A DNA stretch of 34,971 bases, from positions 1-34,971 of the forward strand of contig DYOH01000036.1 of NCBI GenBank assembly GCA_020720625.1, written 5' to 3'. Under the pieces are notes generated by a model. It made no database searches. It saw only the letters and a list, made by a program, of their open reading frames with translations, and had not been told where the DNA came from. A program made the translations under genes and the position numbers. Positions 7,955 through 17,223 of this stretch are shown here, one piece after another; position 1 is the first letter of the stretch, and each line of letters begins with the position of its first letter. The stretch comes from Acetofilamentum sp. GTDB lineage: Bacteria > Bacteroidota > Bacteroidia > Bacteroidales > DYOH01.

Positions 7955-9076
7955 ATGAAAATGATGAAAAATTTTACCCTAATTTTTTTCGCAGCTTTTT
8001 TGCTTGCTGCTTGTAATAGCTCGAAAAGCGAAAAAACGCTTATGTTTTCTGTTGAAGGGAACATTGTAGGTAGTACCGATTCGATTGTTTATTTGCGCAA
8101 TTATGTTGATGGAGAATGGATTAGCCTTGATTCAATGAAGCTTGTTGACGGAAATTTTCAGTTTAGCGATACATTTGATACACCCCAAATGCTCTATATC
8201 TCGCTACCAAGTGTAAAACGAAAAAACATCAGCTTTTTCACTGATTCCACAAAAATTGTCATACAGGCAAATGCCGATAGTTTGGATATGGCAAATATAA
8301 GCGGTTCAACTGTTAATAGCGAATTTAAGGTATTTCAAGATAGTATTTCTAAATTTTCGGAGCAGAGCAAAGCTTTGTATCAGGAGTATCTAAAAGCGCA
8401 AGAGGAACAGAATCCGGCCATGATAAAAAAGATAGAAGCTGATTACGAAGCTGTTTACGAAAAACAAGAGGAGTATACCAAAAATTATGTTTGGAAAAAT
8501 AATGCCTCTTTTATAACACCTTATATCCTATACCGCAATTTATCTTATGCCTTGCAATATAATGAGTTAGATTCATTCTTAAGAAATTTCGACCAATCGG
8601 TAAGCAAATCGGTATACTACAAACAATTGCAAGACCGGATTGAAGTTTTAAAGAGTGTGGCAATTGGTGTATTGGCTCCCGAAATTGAGTTGCCCGATAC
8701 CAATGGCGTAAATAGAAAATTGTCGGATTATAGAGGTAAATACGTACTCATCGATTTTTGGGCATCCTGGTGTGGACCATGTCGTAGGGATAATCCCGGT
8801 AATGTAGCATTATACAACGAATATAAGGAAAAGGGTTTCGAAATATTTGGTGTGGCTTTCGATGCAACAAAAGAGGATTGGCAAAAAGCCATTGCAGAGG
8901 ATGGAATCACTTGGCCACAGGTTTCCGATATCAAATACTGGAATTGTGCTGCCGGAAAAACTTATGGCGTTAGGGCAATTCCACATACTGTTTTGCTTGA
9001 TACCAACGGTGTAATTATTGCTAAAGACCTAAGGGGTGAAGAATTACGCGCTAAAGTTGAATCTTTGTTAAAATAG
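7955..9076 (+). CDS. TlpA-like thioredoxin lipoprotein with DUF4369 domain
   Basis: This is an envelope thiol-disulfide oxidoreductase. The lipoprotein signal ends LLAAC (Cys20). Residues 28-120 form the beta-rich DUF4369 domain (FSVEGNIVGSTDSIVYLRN start). A helical, charged linker covers about 125-230. The C-terminal thioredoxin domain, from about 238, opens PEIELPDTNG, has the active site WASWCGPC (Cys273, Cys276) and carries the cis-proline in VRAIPHTVLL. The full length of 373 residues is usual for this Bacteroidota group, which keeps extracytoplasmic or c-type cytochrome cysteines reduced. Starts at 7955, 7961 or 7964 are all possible; the signal is intact with each. It is transcribed alone and converges on recQ across a shared hairpin. 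Confidence 0.9.
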   Translation: MKMMKNFTLIFFAAFLLAACNSSKSEKTLMFSVEGNIVGSTDSIVYLRNYVDGEWISLDSMKLVDGNFQFSDTFDTPQMLYISLPSVKRKNISFFTDSTKIVIQANADSLDMANISGSTVNSEFKVFQDSISKFSEQSKALYQEYLKAQEEQNPAMIKKIEADYEAVYEKQEEYTKNYVWKNNASFITPYILYRNLSYALQYNELDSFLRNFDQSVSKSVYYKQLQDRIEVLKSVAIGVLAPEIELPDTNGVNRKLSDYRGKYVLIDFWASWCGPCRRDNPGNVALYNEYKEKGFEIFGVAFDATKEDWQKAIAEDGITWPQVSDIKYWNCAAGKTYGVRAIPHTVLLDTNGVIIAKDLRGEELRAKVESLLK

Positions 9077-9095
9077 CATTTTTATAGATTTTATT

Positions 9096-9129
9096 GCTTA
9101 TCCGGCCAAACTTATTTTGCCGGATAAGC
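9096..9129. terminator. Bidirectional hairpin between convergent genes
   Basis: An 11-base-pair perfect stem (GCTTATCCGGC 9096-9106 with GCCGGATAAGC 9119-9129) with a 12-base loop lies between the TlpA-like gene and recQ. Neither side has a good T run, so termination may be partly by structure alone. Confidence 0.6.
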
Positions 9130-9166
9130 GCATTTAGCTCATCATTTAACTAGCTAAATTAATTCC

Positions 9167-11053
9167 TCAGTTCAGGGTATATTCATCACCTAGCTTGCTT
9201 ATCAAACCTTTCTCCATGAGTTGTTTAACCAAAAATTGCACATTTTCAAAAGATTTGCCGGTTTTTTCGGTCAATTCCGGCAGGGTAAATTTATGCAAAC
9301 CAGCATTTTTTATCTGATTTAGATATTTTTCAGGTGCATCCTGCTGTGAATTAGCTTTGCATACATCACATTGTCCGCAATCCTGGGCATTGGTTTGTCC
9401 AAAATATTCCATCAGAATGCGAGAGCGACATTTATGAGCAGTTTCGGCATAATAAATCACAGACGATATGAGCTTTTCGTATCTTTCTTTTCTAACTTTA
9501 TAAATTTCGGGCGAAATATAAAGGCTCTCCTTGGGCAATCTCTCCATCAAATATTGAATAAAAGGGTTTTGGCGAAGTGGAATATAATCGAGTATTTGCG
9601 CTTTAGCCAAAGTCTTAAAATATTGATATATTGCATTTCTGTTTGTATTACCAATTTTAGCCAGATAGTTCTCGTCTATACCTGCATACTCGGTAAATAC
9701 TCCGGTGTAATTTCTCAAAATAAGTTTAATAAAACTATCAATTTTGGGATTTGCCACCTGAATTTTGTATAAATCGTCGCGTCCAATGGTAAATTTAATA
9801 AACGATTGAGAAGTTTTTTCCTCAGAATATTCCAGATACTCCCCCATTTTGAGAATTCCTAAGGATGAATTAATCAAATGAATGGGCAATTTATAATTAG
9901 CGGCAAATTCGGCCATCGAGAAATCGAATATTTGCATTTTCCCGCTTCCCAGAGGCAATTGAAAGAAATTTCCGAGCATATTGTAAATATTTTTAATCTC
10001 CTCGATGGGCGGAAAATTCATATCCACCCGTTTTTTAAGATTCGAAATATCAGCATTTTGCACCAGCAGTATGGCCACAGATTTTTTTCCGTCCCGCCCA
10101 CCTCTTCCCGCTTCCTGAAAATAGGCTTCTAAAGAATCCGGTAAATCCATGTGTACAACAAATCTAACATCGGGCTTGTCGATACCCATTCCAAAAGCAT
10201 TTGTTGACACAATAATGCGGTTTCTGTTTTCTTTCCAGTCTTCCTGTTTTTTATCTTTCATTTCGAGCGAAAGTCCGGCATGAAAATAATCGGCCGAAAT
10301 GTTGTTCTCGTTTAGAAATGCGGCAATTTCTCTGGTTCTTTTTCTTATTCTAACGTACACAATGCCTGTACCTTGCACTGCTTTTACAATTTTAAGCAAA
10401 TAATTCAGCTTATCTTCGGTATAACGTACCATGTAGATAAGATTGTTGCGTTCGAAACTCATTTTAAATACATTACGTTCTTTAAAATGAAGTTTGTCCT
10501 GTAAATCTTCCACCACCTGTTGTGTTGCCGTGGCAGTAAGAGCCAGCACCGGCACATCAGGCAATAATGTGCGCATATCGGCAATCTTAAGGTAAGCAGG
10601 CCTAAAATCATATCCCCACTGCGAAATGCAATGAGCTTCGTCGATAGCCAATAGATTAACCTTCATGCGCTGCATTCGCGCTTTAAAAATATCAGTCCCC
10701 AATCTTTCGGGCGAAACATATAAAAATTTATAATCGCCGTAAACACAATTATCAAGTGTAATATCAATCTGGTGTTGTGTCATGCCACTATAAATGGCTG
10801 CGGCCTTAATTTTACGTTTTTTTAGATTATCTACCTGGTCTTTCATCAGGGCAATAAGTGGTGTTACCACTATACAAATCCCCTCCAAAGCAAGCGCCGA
10901 CACCTGAAAAATAACAGATTTTCCGCCTCCGGTAGGAAGTAGCGCAAGTGTATCTTTTCGCTCTTCAACCACCGATTTAATAATATCCAGCTGAATAGAG
11001 CGAAATTCTTTGTAACCCCAGTTATCAAACAAAATTTGTTCAAATCTATTCAT
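9167..11053 (-). CDS. recQ: RecQ-family ATP-dependent DNA helicase
   Basis: This is a 3'-5' superfamily 2 DNA helicase for recombination and fork repair. The order is motif 0 with the Gln in FRSIQLDII (about 17-25), Walker A LPTGGGKS (39-46), and motif II DEAH at 138-141 followed by CISQWGYDFRPAY, the RecQ aromatic-rich loop. Motifs V-VI follow as GMGIDKPDVRFVVHMDLP and QEAGRGGRDG. The zinc-binding domain has CRSRILMEYFG and CGQCDVC near residues 520-550. The last 50 residues form a short winged-helix-like end (FTLPELTEKTGKSFENV) instead of an HRDC domain, so this is the shorter RecQ type common in Bacteroidota, often present beside a full-length paralogue. It is probably transcribed alone. 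Confidence 0.95.
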   Translation of the reverse strand: MNRFEQILFDNWGYKEFRSIQLDIIKSVVEERKDTLALLPTGGGKSVIFQVSALALEGICIVVTPLIALMKDQVDNLKKRKIKAAAIYSGMTQHQIDITLDNCVYGDYKFLYVSPERLGTDIFKARMQRMKVNLLAIDEAHCISQWGYDFRPAYLKIADMRTLLPDVPVLALTATATQQVVEDLQDKLHFKERNVFKMSFERNNLIYMVRYTEDKLNYLLKIVKAVQGTGIVYVRIRKRTREIAAFLNENNISADYFHAGLSLEMKDKKQEDWKENRNRIIVSTNAFGMGIDKPDVRFVVHMDLPDSLEAYFQEAGRGGRDGKKSVAILLVQNADISNLKKRVDMNFPPIEEIKNIYNMLGNFFQLPLGSGKMQIFDFSMAEFAANYKLPIHLINSSLGILKMGEYLEYSEEKTSQSFIKFTIGRDDLYKIQVANPKIDSFIKLILRNYTGVFTEYAGIDENYLAKIGNTNRNAIYQYFKTLAKAQILDYIPLRQNPFIQYLMERLPKESLYISPEIYKVRKERYEKLISSVIYYAETAHKCRSRILMEYFGQTNAQDCGQCDVCKANSQQDAPEKYLNQIKNAGLHKFTLPELTEKTGKSFENVQFLVKQLMEKGLISKLGDEYTLN

Positions 11054-11084
11054 TCTAAAATTATTCGCTTAGCCAAAATAATAT

Positions 11085-13295
11085 TTAAACACCCTTTTTA
11101 TATCTTTTCTTACTGATTATTAAACCTTTTTCATCGTAAAATTTCCATTTTCCGGTTTTCAGGCTGTCGGCATACTCCCCCTCCATTTTAATGCTTCCGC
11201 TGGGATAGAAATATTTAGCTTCGCCATCGAGCAAGTTGTTTTGATAGAGTAAGATTGATTTTTGTGCGCCTGTTTGGTAAAATTCCCTTAATTCGCCATC
11301 AAGTTTACCATCTTTAAAAGCGGCCATTATCTTTTTCGTAAAATTTTGATCATCGTAATAAAAAATGCATTCTCCATGTAAAACATTGTTTTTATAGTTG
11401 AGATTGGCATTCATTTTTCCATTAGGATGATAAATTTTGGCCATTCCATTAAGTTTTCCACTCACCGCCATAGCTTCCATAAATACATTGTTTTGTGTGG
11501 AATCGAAATAAATTTTTACAGGCCCGTTGGCAAATACAGAGCTATCGCTAATTTGATTTAAAAGGTCGATTTCGAGAATACTCACAACCGAACTGCTATC
11601 CATGGTATTTTGCTCTATTAAATCCATTTTATCCTCATCAAGTGCCGAAGTGTCGTGCTCAGCGAGAAATAAATTACTGAAAACACCATTCTCGGCATTT
11701 AATTCAAAGCCAATTCGGGCAAAACTCAAAATTAGTTCCTTATTTTCTTCAATGGCTTTTTTATCGTCGGCATCGGCAAAGCTAATTAAACTTTCGTAAA
11801 GCTTGGGCATCTGTATATAAATGGAGATATTCGATTTTATCGCAAAATTCTCGCGGAAAGCCACAAATTTTTCGTTGTGATGCAAGGTTTGTCCAAGCGC
11901 ATAATCGTCGATTGCTTTTTTTAGGGTTTCCAATGAATTGCTCATTAAAACATAATCTTCGATATAAGTAATGTATGGTTTTTCGAGTTTATCGAATAAT
12001 TTGCCTAAAAATACCCTAAAAAATCCTTTTACATCCAAATAAGCTATGGTAAAATTTTTATACTCGGTTTCAGAAAATTTTGCCGGCGAACGACGTTCCA
12101 CCTGCTTAATAATATGTGCAAAACCATCTTTGGCAAATTGTATGTCGCGTGCATGAATTGCCACCAAAACATCTTCGGCACGCTCATTAGCCTGAGGACG
12201 CATTTTGGCAAAAACAATTTCCTGACCAATCCAATTAAAAACATTCTCCTGCAAGTTGATTTTCAATAATTTCTCTAATTTTTGCACATTTCCCTGAATA
12301 TCTTCGAAATCATCGGGACTAGATGCACTGTATTGAGAAGTGAGAGCGGCATAGAAACTATTAAAGCTTTCGAAACCCAGCGAAAAGTATAAGGCTGTTT
12401 GGTCTGATAATATCTCGTGTACCCTCGATTTCCCTGGATTAACGTTTGATAGTGCCTTAAAATAAGAAGGCATTGAATCTACGCTTGTAAAGCCGTTTAA
12501 ACGCAAAAATGTATTATCAACAAAAAAACCAAAGGCCGAAAATGCAAGTTGTTGGGCTACATTATCTAATCCGGCAATCTCTTGTCCGGCAAAAACATTC
12601 ACAAACCCAGGCAGCTGTTTAAAATTGAAATAAAAATTGGCCAATTGCGTATTCCTAATTGAACCTGCCACCTTAATAAATGATTCTTTCGATGTCCATT
12701 TATCTTCAAGCCTGTGCAGCAATGCATCTTCGATTAAACTACCTACGTAACTAACCAAAAGCAAATTGTCGTATAAAGTCATATAAATCACATCGGTGCT
12801 TGTATTGTCGTGTAGTTCTATTATGGTTTCACCTTTGTATTTTCGCTCTTGAATATCGTATCCGGCAAGGGTTAAAGCTTTAGAAAATGCCAGCACATTG
12901 GGTGCTTTTTTCATATCTACGATATAAATAAAATCATAATCGTTTCCACCCACCAAATGCGCACTAAGCAGTATATTTCTATCGGCTAATCCGCCATGAA
13001 AAAGGGCATTTACACCAGGATAAGCCAAAATTTCCTCAAAATAAGTCATGTAGCTATCTATTTCGGCTAAATTTGGGTTTAGGCTGAGATGTTTCCAAAT
13101 ATCGCTTTGTGTAAACTCATCCCATGCTTTAGGTGCATTAGATGTTTCAATCACAAAAATGGCATTATCGGGCACTGCATTAAAAATTTCCTGGTAATCC
13201 GGTTTTTTAAAATAATTCAGATAATAATATCCCCCGCCGGCAACTGCGCCACCCAGCAAAATAACCACCAATAAACTTTTGAAAAACTTTTTCAT
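11085..13295 (-). CDS. Large membrane-anchored protein with C-terminal MORN/YwqK-like repeats
   Basis: There is no named homologue I can be sure of. Residues 6-28 form one hydrophobic, Gly-rich segment (LLVVILLGGAVAGGGYYYL) that acts as an uncleaved signal anchor, leaving about 700 residues outside the membrane. Residues 35-560 resemble DUF3352-type proteins: an opening NAVPDNAIFVIETSN, long helices and repeated 'AFSAFGFF...' core segments. The last 110 residues contain four or five MORN-like units (KIYHPNGKMNANLNYKNN, LREFYQTGAQKSILLYQNN, KYFYPSGSIKMEGEYADS, WKFYDEKGLI), as in YwqK-family proteins. The fusion suggests an envelope scaffold. The gap of about 30 bases to recQ permits read-through into it. 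Confidence 0.6.
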   Translation of the reverse strand: MKKFFKSLLVVILLGGAVAGGGYYYLNYFKKPDYQEIFNAVPDNAIFVIETSNAPKAWDEFTQSDIWKHLSLNPNLAEIDSYMTYFEEILAYPGVNALFHGGLADRNILLSAHLVGGNDYDFIYIVDMKKAPNVLAFSKALTLAGYDIQERKYKGETIIELHDNTSTDVIYMTLYDNLLLVSYVGSLIEDALLHRLEDKWTSKESFIKVAGSIRNTQLANFYFNFKQLPGFVNVFAGQEIAGLDNVAQQLAFSAFGFFVDNTFLRLNGFTSVDSMPSYFKALSNVNPGKSRVHEILSDQTALYFSLGFESFNSFYAALTSQYSASSPDDFEDIQGNVQKLEKLLKINLQENVFNWIGQEIVFAKMRPQANERAEDVLVAIHARDIQFAKDGFAHIIKQVERRSPAKFSETEYKNFTIAYLDVKGFFRVFLGKLFDKLEKPYITYIEDYVLMSNSLETLKKAIDDYALGQTLHHNEKFVAFRENFAIKSNISIYIQMPKLYESLISFADADDKKAIEENKELILSFARIGFELNAENGVFSNLFLAEHDTSALDEDKMDLIEQNTMDSSSVVSILEIDLLNQISDSSVFANGPVKIYFDSTQNNVFMEAMAVSGKLNGMAKIYHPNGKMNANLNYKNNVLHGECIFYYDDQNFTKKIMAAFKDGKLDGELREFYQTGAQKSILLYQNNLLDGEAKYFYPSGSIKMEGEYADSLKTGKWKFYDEKGLIISKKRYKKGV

Positions 13296-13339
13296 GTAAG
13301 CAAATTTTAATCAGTATCTAAAAAAATTATTGCAGCAAA

Positions 13340-15547
13340 TTACAAAATTATCAGCTTAAGCACAACCATTTCTTCACCTTTTGATAAATGAACAATGTAT
13401 ACTCCCGATTTCCATGTGGCCGTTTCTAAAGTTTGATTTCCGTAAATATCAATTCTACTATGCATTAGCTTGCCACGGGCATCGTATACGTAGATAGAAT
13501 ATGGCTCATAATGGAAAACTTCTATTCCGGTATATCCGCCAAAATCGGGGTTTGGAAATAACCTGTAAGGAAAATCCTGATCTTTTTGAACGTCGGCAGG
13601 ATATAAACAAAACCCGGTACTTTCATTAGACGAAAACTGTGCCCCTGAAACAATACTCAGCGTATCAGATACATTGTAGAGCGAGTAATATCCATTTCCG
13701 AAAGCGCAGCAAATTCCGTCTCCACCATCGTCTGAGATTACAAAATTGTAGCAACCATAATCCAAACAAATATCGTGGCTATAGCGCAAAGTGTCGGCAT
13801 AGGGGTAACTTTCAAAAATAATTTCGTTTTGTGCATTAAAAATCTGCCAGCTTGTTTCTTCGGCATAATCATCTGTTTTTAATTCCAAAAGCAACGAAAT
13901 TCCGTCTAAAAGTTCGAAATCTGTATTAATGGTATCGTTCAAATTATTTTCATCGGCCAAACCATTCGGCATTTTTACAACTACTTTTATTTGATGCAAG
14001 CCAAAATCAGCATTAATATTGCCCAAATTGATAGCCTCTTGTGCACCGCTAATGATATTGGAATAGTGTTTTTTTGATAAAAATAAGCGGTTGTCGATAA
14101 AAATATCGTATTCAAATTCGGTAATGGTTTCTAAACCGCGGTTTTTAATCAGCAATTGGGGCATTATGGTATCCTTGCAGCTTACTTTGTCGATGTTTTT
14201 TAAACTGTAAGCAGCAATATCATAGTTAAGCAGGATTTTGTATGGGTCGTATCCTTCGAGTTTGGTGATATCCGAACTCAAAGGATCAAGCCAAACTTTA
14301 AGCTGGTACAAAGGTTCAGGATAATCGTTCCAGGCTCTGTCGAATCTGGAGTAATAATCATTTATAGGATTATTACAATCTGCTTCGCCACCGGTTAAAT
14401 CGCCCACTATCAGATGTTCCGGATTGAAAAGCGGCGAACCCGATGAGCCTCCTTCAGTAGTTCCTACATCCCATCTTTGAATTTGCCAGTGAGAAAAAGC
14501 GTCGTAACCGTATCCAAAATCGCCTTCAATGGTTTGGTCGTAGTCTTTGGAAATTTTTTTAATATCTCCATCGGGATGATGTATGCTCACAACATTCACA
14601 GGCGCTGATGGCGTTCTGTTCCAGCCTGCATAGTATGGCTCGTATTCAATTGGTGGCGTTTCGGTTAATTCGAGCAAACTAAAATCCAGATTTTCGTTTT
14701 TGCCGGTCGCAATTAGCTGCGACCCGCTAATGGTTTGTCTTAATGGCAATAAATTACCTTCGCAATCTGCCGATTCGTAATTAAAATAGAATACCGAATT
14801 CTCAGCATCTCCAAAAGTATGGATACAATGGGCCGCCGTAAGGAAAAATGCTCTACCGTCCTGATTTGTATTATTGATTAATGCCCCGGTACAGTAAAAA
14901 GAATTAGCAATTAAAATGCGGGCAACAGCTCTTTTTTCTATTTGCCAATCTTCGCCTTCCGGGCAATTAATGTTTACTTCGCAAGGGCCTGCTTCGTTAA
15001 GTCCGAAAGCATTTTTAAAATCGTGCCCCACTTTGGTAATAACAAAATCATTCTGAAAATCAATACCTTCGGGTAAGAAATACTCAACAATAACTTTATC
15101 TCCCGGAATGGCCTGAATGGCCATTTTTTTAAAATCACGGTTGTTGGCGGCAGTTATAGCGCCAATCACAAAATTACTATCGGCACTGTAGAAATAAAGC
15201 TCGGCGCCCAATGGCAGCACAAAAGGTTCCAGTGTGAAATTTAAAGAAAATGCCGAATCGCTTTCGATGATTGCTTTCCAGATTTTTCCGCCGGGAATTG
15301 TATGCCAATTTCCACTATTTGTTGGCGAAATATTGGTTTCTATAAGATATGCAAATTGCATGGCCGTGGCTTGCTTTTCTACCTGTTGCAGTTTTTCCTT
15401 GCGGGGACTTAGTTTAATTATCTCATCCTGATTTATGTCGATACTATAATCGAAGCTTTTTGGCATCTGCTGCTGAATAAGCTGCGCATTTGAAAAACCA
15501 TAAGAGCAAAGGAGAAAAAAAGTTGGTATTAGATACTTTAAAAACAT
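13340..15547 (-). CDS. Secreted trypsin-like serine endopeptidase with type IX sorting domain
   Basis: This extracellular protease resembles lysyl endopeptidase. The signal peptide ends at SNAQ (about residue 22). An N-terminal pro-region of about 180 residues precedes the protease domain, whose catalytic triad is readable: His240 in FLTAAHC, Asp288 in NLDFSLLEL and Ser369 in EGGSSGSPLF. Conserved Cys pairs (Cys189/195/219/241/262) match the disulfide-rich subgroup. After about residue 440 come a CARDB-like adhesive domain and a domain with SDDGGDGICCAFGNGYY. The final 75 residues are a Por-type C-terminal sorting domain (YRLFPNPDFGGYTGIEV ... GVYIVHLSKGEE). It is therefore exported by the type IX secretion system and probably attached to the surface or released. 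Confidence 0.92.
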   Translation of the reverse strand: MFLKYLIPTFFLLCSYGFSNAQLIQQQMPKSFDYSIDINQDEIIKLSPRKEKLQQVEKQATAMQFAYLIETNISPTNSGNWHTIPGGKIWKAIIESDSAFSLNFTLEPFVLPLGAELYFYSADSNFVIGAITAANNRDFKKMAIQAIPGDKVIVEYFLPEGIDFQNDFVITKVGHDFKNAFGLNEAGPCEVNINCPEGEDWQIEKRAVARILIANSFYCTGALINNTNQDGRAFFLTAAHCIHTFGDAENSVFYFNYESADCEGNLLPLRQTISGSQLIATGKNENLDFSLLELTETPPIEYEPYYAGWNRTPSAPVNVVSIHHPDGDIKKISKDYDQTIEGDFGYGYDAFSHWQIQRWDVGTTEGGSSGSPLFNPEHLIVGDLTGGEADCNNPINDYYSRFDRAWNDYPEPLYQLKVWLDPLSSDITKLEGYDPYKILLNYDIAAYSLKNIDKVSCKDTIMPQLLIKNRGLETITEFEYDIFIDNRLFLSKKHYSNIISGAQEAINLGNINADFGLHQIKVVVKMPNGLADENNLNDTINTDFELLDGISLLLELKTDDYAEETSWQIFNAQNEIIFESYPYADTLRYSHDICLDYGCYNFVISDDGGDGICCAFGNGYYSLYNVSDTLSIVSGAQFSSNESTGFCLYPADVQKDQDFPYRLFPNPDFGGYTGIEVFHYEPYSIYVYDARGKLMHSRIDIYGNQTLETATWKSGVYIVHLSKGEEMVVLKLIIL

Positions 15548-15720
15548 AAATTGGCTTCTAAAAATTATTCGCTAAAGATATAAAAAATATAGCAGGCAAG
15601 TAAAATCAAAAATTATATTTATGGCTAAAACGCAATAGTCAGACCCCAAAAATCGAAAAAAAAATTTGAAAGCGCATACAAAAACATTAATTTCACATCA
15701 ATTTTAAAAATTATTCAACA

Positions 15721-16896
15721 ATGAGAGAAGTATATATTGTATCGGCCGTAAGAACACCTATTGGAAGTTTTGGCGGCTCATTATCGTCGGTTAAAGCAAC
15801 AGAATTAGGTGCTACAGCCATAAAAGCAGCAGTAGCCAAAGCCAGAATAGACCCTGCTATTGTAGACGAAGTTTTTATGGGTAATGTACTACAAGCCAAT
15901 GTTGGGCAGGCGCCTGCCAGGCAAGCGGCACTTTTTGGAGGATTGCCAAACACAGTGCCTTGTACTACAATACATAAAGTGTGTGCTTCGGGTATGAAAT
16001 CGGTAATGCTTGGTGCACAAACTATTATGCTGGGCGACAATGATGTGGTAGTAGCCGGCGGAATGGAAAATATGTCGCAAGTGCCATATTATGCACCAAC
16101 TGCCCGTTACGGAAACAAACTGGGAGATGTAAAATTGGTAGACGGATTAATTAAAGACGGATTATGGGAAGTTTATAATAATTACCACATGGGAAATGCT
16201 GCCGAGCTTTGCGCACGCGAATATGGATTTTCGCGCGAAGAGCAAGACCGTTACGCCGTTCAATCGTATAAAAGAGCTGCCGAAGCAGTTGAAAATGGCC
16301 TGTTTAAAGACGAAATTGTTGCAGTAGAGGTAAAAGCTAAAAAAGCGTCGATAATGGTAGATACCGACGAAGAATATAAAAATGTGAATTTTGAACGTAT
16401 TCCAACTTTGAGTCCTGTTTTTATTAAAGATGGCACTGTAACTGCGGCCAATGCCTCAACAATTAACGATGGAGCGGCTGCTTTGGTTATTATGAGCGGT
16501 GAAAAAATGAGAGAACTCGGATTAAAACCACTAGCTAAAATAATAGGTTATGCAGATGCAGCACATGCTCCCGAGTGGTTTACCACAGCTCCTGCAAAGG
16601 CACTTCCCAAAGCGGTTGCAAAAGCCGGTTTAAAGATGGAAGATATTGAATACTACGAAATTAACGAAGCCTTTGCTGCTGTTGCGCTAGCAGCCATAAA
16701 AGAGCTGAAACTAGATGAAAATAGGGTAAATGTATTTGGTGGTGCAGTTTCGCTTGGTCATCCGCTAGGTGCTTCCGGAGCACGTATTATTGTAACTTTA
16801 ATTAATGTGTTAAACAAGAAAAATGCACGTTACGGAGCCGCTACACTTTGTAATGGCGGCGGCGGAGCATCGGCCATTGTTATTGAAAGAATGTAA
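15721..16896 (+). CDS. atoB: Acetyl-CoA C-acetyltransferase (thiolase)
   Basis: This cytoplasmic biosynthetic-type thiolase joins two acetyl-CoA to acetoacetyl-CoA, or does the reverse. All active-site parts are present: nucleophile Cys88 in HKVCASGMKS, the NEAFAAV motif near 318, His346 in GGAVSLGHPLG and the proton-donor Cys377 in CNGGGGAS. The length of 391 residues is the family norm. The start is unambiguous (MREVYIVSAVRTPIG). It is a single gene followed by a strong terminator. Acetyl-CoA acetyltransferases and 3-ketoacyl-CoA thiolases are hard to tell apart by eye, so the symbol is likely but not proven. Confidence 0.93.
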   Translation: MREVYIVSAVRTPIGSFGGSLSSVKATELGATAIKAAVAKARIDPAIVDEVFMGNVLQANVGQAPARQAALFGGLPNTVPCTTIHKVCASGMKSVMLGAQTIMLGDNDVVVAGGMENMSQVPYYAPTARYGNKLGDVKLVDGLIKDGLWEVYNNYHMGNAAELCAREYGFSREEQDRYAVQSYKRAAEAVENGLFKDEIVAVEVKAKKASIMVDTDEEYKNVNFERIPTLSPVFIKDGTVTAANASTINDGAAALVIMSGEKMRELGLKPLAKIIGYADAAHAPEWFTTAPAKALPKAVAKAGLKMEDIEYYEINEAFAAVALAAIKELKLDENRVNVFGGAVSLGHPLGASGARIIVTLINVLNKKNARYGAATLCNGGGGASAIVIERM

Positions 16897-16919
16897 TATA
16901 TCCTTTTATCCATAATCAT

Positions 16920-16960
16920 CACGACCTAAGGCTAAATACCTTAGGTCGTGTTTGGTTTTT
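16920..16960 (+). terminator. Strong terminator after the thiolase gene
   Basis: A 12-base-pair perfect stem (CACGACCTAAGG 16920-16931 with CCTTAGGTCGTG 16939-16950) and 7-base loop are followed by a T-rich stretch (TTTGGTTTTT). It lies 23 bases after the thiolase stop. Confidence 0.85.
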
Positions 16961-17159
16961 AACAATTATTACAATAGAAAAAACTACAAAAAGCTAAACA
17001 TCTCAAATACAAGCACAAATAATAATATGCGAATTTTTTCGACGAAAAATTAAAAAAAAATGCCTCAGTTTTTTTTTTTTTTGTATATTTGATAATCAAA
17101 TACCCATTGAAAATAAAAATTTCAGGCACAATCTGTGTATTTAAAACAAAAAAAAGGCA

Positions 17160-17216
17160 TTATTTTAGTGTCTTTATCAAGTAATTCTATTGTAAAACTA
17201 AAATAACCTAAGGAGG
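17160..17216 (+). promoter_or_regulatory. Leader hairpin and perfect Shine-Dalgarno before the transporter gene
   Basis: A 9-base-pair stem (TTATTTTAG 17160-17168 with CTAAAATAA 17198-17206) ends 4 bases before AGGAGG (17211-17216). AGGAGG is a full anti-16S match, unusual in this phylum. The position suits translational control. The gene's substrate class raises the question of a preQ1-type riboswitch, but the sequence does not match the preQ1-I or preQ1-II consensus that I know. Confidence 0.45.
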
Positions 17217-17223
17217 AAAAGCC

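Larger units (their letters stand above)
16897..17223 (+). other. Terminator and structured leader region before the queuosine-precursor transporter
   Basis: No gene is visible. After the thiolase terminator comes AT-rich sequence with a run of 14 T's (about 17069-17082), then a TATATTTG promoter box at 17084-17091. The roughly 130-base leader that follows can fold in at least two places: an AAATAC/GTATTT stem around a TGAAA/TTTCA hairpin, and a 9-base-pair stem just before the ribosome binding site (separate entry). Confidence 0.45.
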
